64,000 nt of DNA from Anaerolineae bacterium (GTDB lineage: Bacteria > Chloroflexota > Anaerolineae > Aggregatilineales > J027): the NCBI GenBank assembly GCA_021463865.1, contig JAJTXY010000009.1:62001-126000 (forward strand), read 5' to 3'. The position numbers and the translations under genes are program-made. How positions within the stretch are numbered: the first letter of the stretch is position 1; the number at the start of each line of letters is the position of its first letter. Below the pieces are notes generated by a model. It saw only the letters and a list, made by a program, of their open reading frames with translations, ran no database searches and was not told the origin of the DNA. This document shows positions 61,102-64,000 of the stretch, one piece after another.

Positions 61102-64000
61102 TTATTCCTTGCCCATCTGATTAGCCTCGTTGATTTTCTCACGAGCGTCACTTGGTGTTGGGGCCGGGGCTTGTGGCGGTGGCGTGGCTTCATTGCCCTC
61201 ACTTGCGGCACTTTTCACTTCCTGTTCGGCGATGGGTGCGCCAAGTTGTGTACCTAATTGATACATGAGTTGCAAGACATTACTTTCGGTGAGTTTAAGC
61301 TGCGAACGCGCATTCATGGCGGCGGCAAGGGCTTCTAAACCGCCATCTACTGCGTGCAAATTGGCCTCCGACTGTAATTCCTTTATCAGGGCAAAATGCG
61401 ACTTATCAAAATCATTCATGGCGGCTTTGGTTTGGGCCACCAGATCGTTTAATACTTTTTGCCGTTCGGCGACCTTTTCGGGGAGGTTGCGGGTATTCTT
61501 CAAGATGTTTTCAAATTTCGCGGCGAGGCCGCTAAAGGCACTGGCAGCATCGCCTGTTCCTTTTACACCCGCCCTTTCCACAATCGAGGCAAAACGTTCG
61601 CCGTACTTACCAATATTCTTTAGGACATCAGCCAATTGTTTGGGGTCAACCGCACCCCGGAGGAATTGCGAGGCGTATTTATCCAGTTTCATCAATTGGT
61701 CGAGGCTGGCGGTCAATAACTGCGATTTGAGCATGGGCTTGCCCGCCATTTCACCGACTTTGACCACCTGCCCTGTCGCCGGATCAAGCTGCTTATAGGG
61801 TTCATAGCCGGGGAAATAGTCGCGCTCACTGACCATCGAACGCACCCCACCGCCGGAGAAGTAGCCGCCCTTTTCAGCCGCGTTTATCATGGCCTGTTTC
61901 TTGGCGATGTCTACAACCAGTTTCTTTTGCGCCTCGATATTGTTGTCCATCACGGCTTTTTCAAGTTGGTTCACCAAGCCGTCAATTTCGTGATTCAGCA
62001 AAGCCACCCCCTCGGGCGAAGGCAGTGGCACTTTGGTGATTTTGATCCCCATTGCTTCCATCTGCTTCTTGAGACTGGCAATCAACCCCTCATCGCCCAG
62101 TTTTTCGGCTTGGGTAAGGCGCAGATTCATAAGCATTTCTTGCTCAAAAGCAGCGGCTTGCTGGGCGGCGTCTTCACGCAGTTTGGGTAGTTTGGCAAAC
62201 ACCTCGTCATAGAGATGAATACGGCGCGGGTCTACAAACAAATCGGTGTCTAACAATTTATTCAATTCGCCGGGTTGGACACCTAATTTTTGTGAGAGGT
62301 ATTCCACCGCCGCGTCCCGATGTTTAGCAGCATCCGCGCTGGCTACCGCCGCATCTTTCCGGCCCGTCTGCGAAACATCCAAGTCGGAAATATTGCCGGG
62401 TGTGCCGGTTCGTTTTGCCGCGCCGCCATAAGCCTTATCCATAAAGTCGTTGACTTCTTTGATAAGCGACTGCCGCCATGCCTCCATCGCCTGACCCGCA
62501 GCGGTATTTTTCCCGAACACCGTCGAGGCATTCAGTGATTTCCACCCTCCTGATTTCTTCACGACTTCTAGAGGGCCTAATTGCTCAATCAAAATCATGG
62601 CAATCTGATCGGCCTCAGCGACGGTGCGGAAACCTAAACGCACATCTTCCGCCAACATCTTTAAATCTTTCTTGTACATCGCAATGTCTTCGGGTGAAAT
62701 CACCCCGCGTTTCATCACCTCGCGGATACGTTGGGCCAGCGGATTTTCTTTGCCAAGAATTTCAATCATTTGTTCATAGGATTTTCCAGAGGCTTCTTTG
62801 GCGCGATTGACCCCCAACTGCGAAATCGCTTTTTCAAGGGTTTCTTTGCCTTCCGCGTTCGCGCCAATGCTCGGCAGTTTGGCGATGAGTTCTTTTTCGG
62901 CATTCTTGGCGGTCTCGGTCACAATCTTGTCTACAGGCGGACGTTTGAGACCCTTCGCCGTTAACCTACCCGCCCGCAACGCCTTGAGGCCGATACCCGC
63001 CGCGTCAATAAAGGCGAACACGGTATCTAAAACGGCAGCGAGTGCCGCCGCGCTGACCTGCCCATCATAGATGAGTTGTGAAGAGGGACTGACGGCAGTC
63101 TTGGAAGCGGTGGACATATCGGCCCAGTTTTCAATGCTCATGCCCGCTTGGATAGCCCCTGCTCCAACGCCAGCAGCGGCGGCAATCCAGAAAGTCGCCG
63201 TTCCAAAGGTTGCCAGTTCCGCAATCACAAACGCGGCGGCGGCGAGTGCCCCTAGGCCTAAATTCACCCAAAACTGGGCACTTTCGTGGCCCTCGACTTC
63301 TTCCTTGATAATGAACTTGCCAACCGGGGAGGCCCAGTTAAATTTGCCACCTGCCGTGCCGCCCATCAATTGACCATGAATCGGCAGCAAATCCCGATAA
63401 TCAAGGTCATTCGAACTAATCATCGGGATAGCTTTTTTGATATTTTCCGCCAAATCACGTAGGCCCTCGCCCATCATGGACTGCACTGCTTGGGGGCTGT
63501 CGGCTTTCACCAATTCCTCCAAGCGGCCTGCCTGCGCCAATGGATAGAGGCCGGGATATTTGGCGGAATACCCCTCGATAATGCCATTCAACTCATCGGC
63601 GTGGGCCTTGACTTCGGAATAGGGTTGCAGCTTGTCACTCCCCCGCCCCTGACCGGGAATGGAGGTCATTTCGGGTGGGCCTTCATGAAAATACTGCTCC
63701 CACACATAGGTCATATCTGGGCCATTCCGAATTTTAGCCAGCGGGGGACCGGGTTTATGTTTGGTGGTGTAGCCAACCTGTAATTGATCCAAATGCCGCT
63801 TGGCTTGCATGGCATCGGCTAGAATCCCAGCGGCTTCCTGAATCTCTTTGAGGCGCTTTTCCTGCTCTTCGCCAAGACTTTGATTGGGTTTGCCGCTCTC
63901 ACCGTCAACCCCCAATTGCTCCATTTCTTTTTTGACCAATTCTTGGTTGGAGTTTAGGTATTTGAGGGCCAGTCCTTGAGTATCTTCTTTGAACTTGGTG
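61102..64000 (-). CDS. C-terminal part of a large protein, eCIS-cargo-like with nucleotidyltransferase motif
   Basis: The frame is open to the right edge, so the start lies outside; about 966 residues are visible. It starts (from the edge) with a helical region (LGEEQEKRLKEIQEAAGIL), then a segment with YPGLYPLAQAGRLEELV and LRDLAENIKKAIPMI, followed by an Ala/Gly-rich hydrophobic hairpin (GLGALAAAAFVIAELATFG, then AGVGAGAIQAG) and DTVFAFIDAAGIG, an order that I recall from DUF4157-type proteins linked to extracellular contractile injection systems (inference). Further on GTPGNISDLDVS (about 62361-62409) looks like the G...SDxD metal motif of nucleotidyltransferases, a plausible toxin domain. 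The end is a long helical region. The N-terminal part would confirm or refute. Confidence 0.75.
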   Translation of the reverse strand, partial: TKFKEDTQGLALKYLNSNQELVKKEMEQLGVDGESGKPNQSLGEEQEKRLKEIQEAAGILADAMQAKRHLDQLQVGYTTKHKPGPPLAKIRNGPDMTYVWEQYFHEGPPEMTSIPGQGRGSDKLQPYSEVKAHADELNGIIEGYSAKYPGLYPLAQAGRLEELVKADSPQAVQSMMGEGLRDLAENIKKAIPMISSNDLDYRDLLPIHGQLMGGTAGGKFNWASPVGKFIIKEEVEGHESAQFWVNLGLGALAAAAFVIAELATFGTATFWIAAAAGVGAGAIQAGMSIENWADMSTASKTAVSPSSQLIYDGQVSAAALAAVLDTVFAFIDAAGIGLKALRAGRLTAKGLKRPPVDKIVTETAKNAEKELIAKLPSIGANAEGKETLEKAISQLGVNRAKEASGKSYEQMIEILGKENPLAQRIREVMKRGVISPEDIAMYKKDLKMLAEDVRLGFRTVAEADQIAMILIEQLGPLEVVKKSGGWKSLNASTVFGKNTAAGQAMEAWRQSLIKEVNDFMDKAYGGAAKRTGTPGNISDLDVSQTGRKDAAVASADAAKHRDAAVEYLSQKLGVQPGELNKLLDTDLFVDPRRIHLYDEVFAKLPKLREDAAQQAAAFEQEMLMNLRLTQAEKLGDEGLIASLKKQMEAMGIKITKVPLPSPEGVALLNHEIDGLVNQLEKAVMDNNIEAQKKLVVDIAKKQAMINAAEKGGYFSGGGVRSMVSERDYFPGYEPYKQLDPATGQVVKVGEMAGKPMLKSQLLTASLDQLMKLDKYASQFLRGAVDPKQLADVLKNIGKYGERFASIVERAGVKGTGDAASAFSGLAAKFENILKNTRNLPEKVAERQKVLNDLVAQTKAAMNDFDKSHFALIKELQSEANLHAVDGGLEALAAAMNARSQLKLTESNVLQLMYQLGTQLGAPIAEQEVKSAASEGNEATPPPQAPAPTPSDAREKINEANQMGKE

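Overview
The window looks like a chromosomal segment of a Chloroflexota bacterium, most likely from the Anaerolineae side of the phylum. This is inferred from a very large GAF/PAS sensor kinase, a DUF4397 lipoprotein, a fused MurF-alanine racemase, a short IF-2, GC-rich hairpin repeats of the form CCCCTCTCC...GGAGAGGGG between genes, and a base composition that looks close to balanced. No rRNA or other taxonomic marker is present, so the phylum is a judgement. Both edges cut genes: the left edge cuts a histidine kinase (its C-terminal end is missing) and the right edge cuts a long protein (its N-terminal end is missing).

Layout. 1-9.6 kb: multi-GAF/PAS histidine kinase and MurF-Alr fusion on the minus strand, then a phosphohexomutase on the plus strand. 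9.7-13.3 kb: a zinc-ribbon membrane protein, a TIR-domain protein and an IS200/IS605-type element carrying only a frameshifted tnpB. 13.4-18.7 kb: a CoA-acylating aldehyde dehydrogenase, a PAP2-type phosphatase, a queuosine-precursor transporter (YhhQ), Era and a small membrane protein. 18.7-26.5 kb: a minus-strand translation/RNA operon, nusA-ylxR-infB-rbfA-nrnA-truB-ribF, with a recognisable promoter and two leader or inter-cistronic hairpins. 26.6-32.8 kb: type II NADH dehydrogenase divergent from a BlaI-type repressor and a remarkable BlaR1-like M56 metalloprotease fused to two tandem solute-binding domains. 32.8-41.2 kb: an MFS transporter and TetR regulator divergent from a sugar-catabolic set (FucA-type aldolase, class III aminotransferase, FGGY kinase), then a GH3 glycosidase. 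41.3-46 kb: tRNA-Pro(GGG), a DUF4397 lipoprotein, and a second TetR with a DHA2-type exporter. 46-53.8 kb: MtnA, a 2-hydroxyacid dehydrogenase, an aldo/keto reductase, a sugar-nucleotide epimerase, MntA/HepT and HicB-like toxin-antitoxin genes, a MetE-like protein and an orphan CpaF-type ATPase. 53.9-60.9 kb: rmd and gmd (GDP-D-rhamnose synthesis), tatD, an SH3b surface protein, a CPBP-like membrane protein, an A-type Fe-S carrier with a SufR-like regulator, MoaB, and a GlsB/YeaQ-like protein. 61-64 kb: the C-terminal part of a long protein that resembles cargo proteins of extracellular contractile injection systems and carries a nucleotidyltransferase-like motif.

The most novel-looking system is at 28.1-32.4 kb. 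A BlaI repressor, three copies of its likely operator, and an M56 antirepressor protease are arranged as in beta-lactam sensing, but the sensor is a pair of ABC-type solute-binding domains, which suggests proteolytic derepression in response to a small solute. A second notable regulatory observation is a 16-base sequence shared exactly between the promoter of the TetR/DHA2 exporter unit (43.6 kb) and the region upstream of the PAP2 phosphatase (14.9 kb). This suggests one TetR protein controls both.
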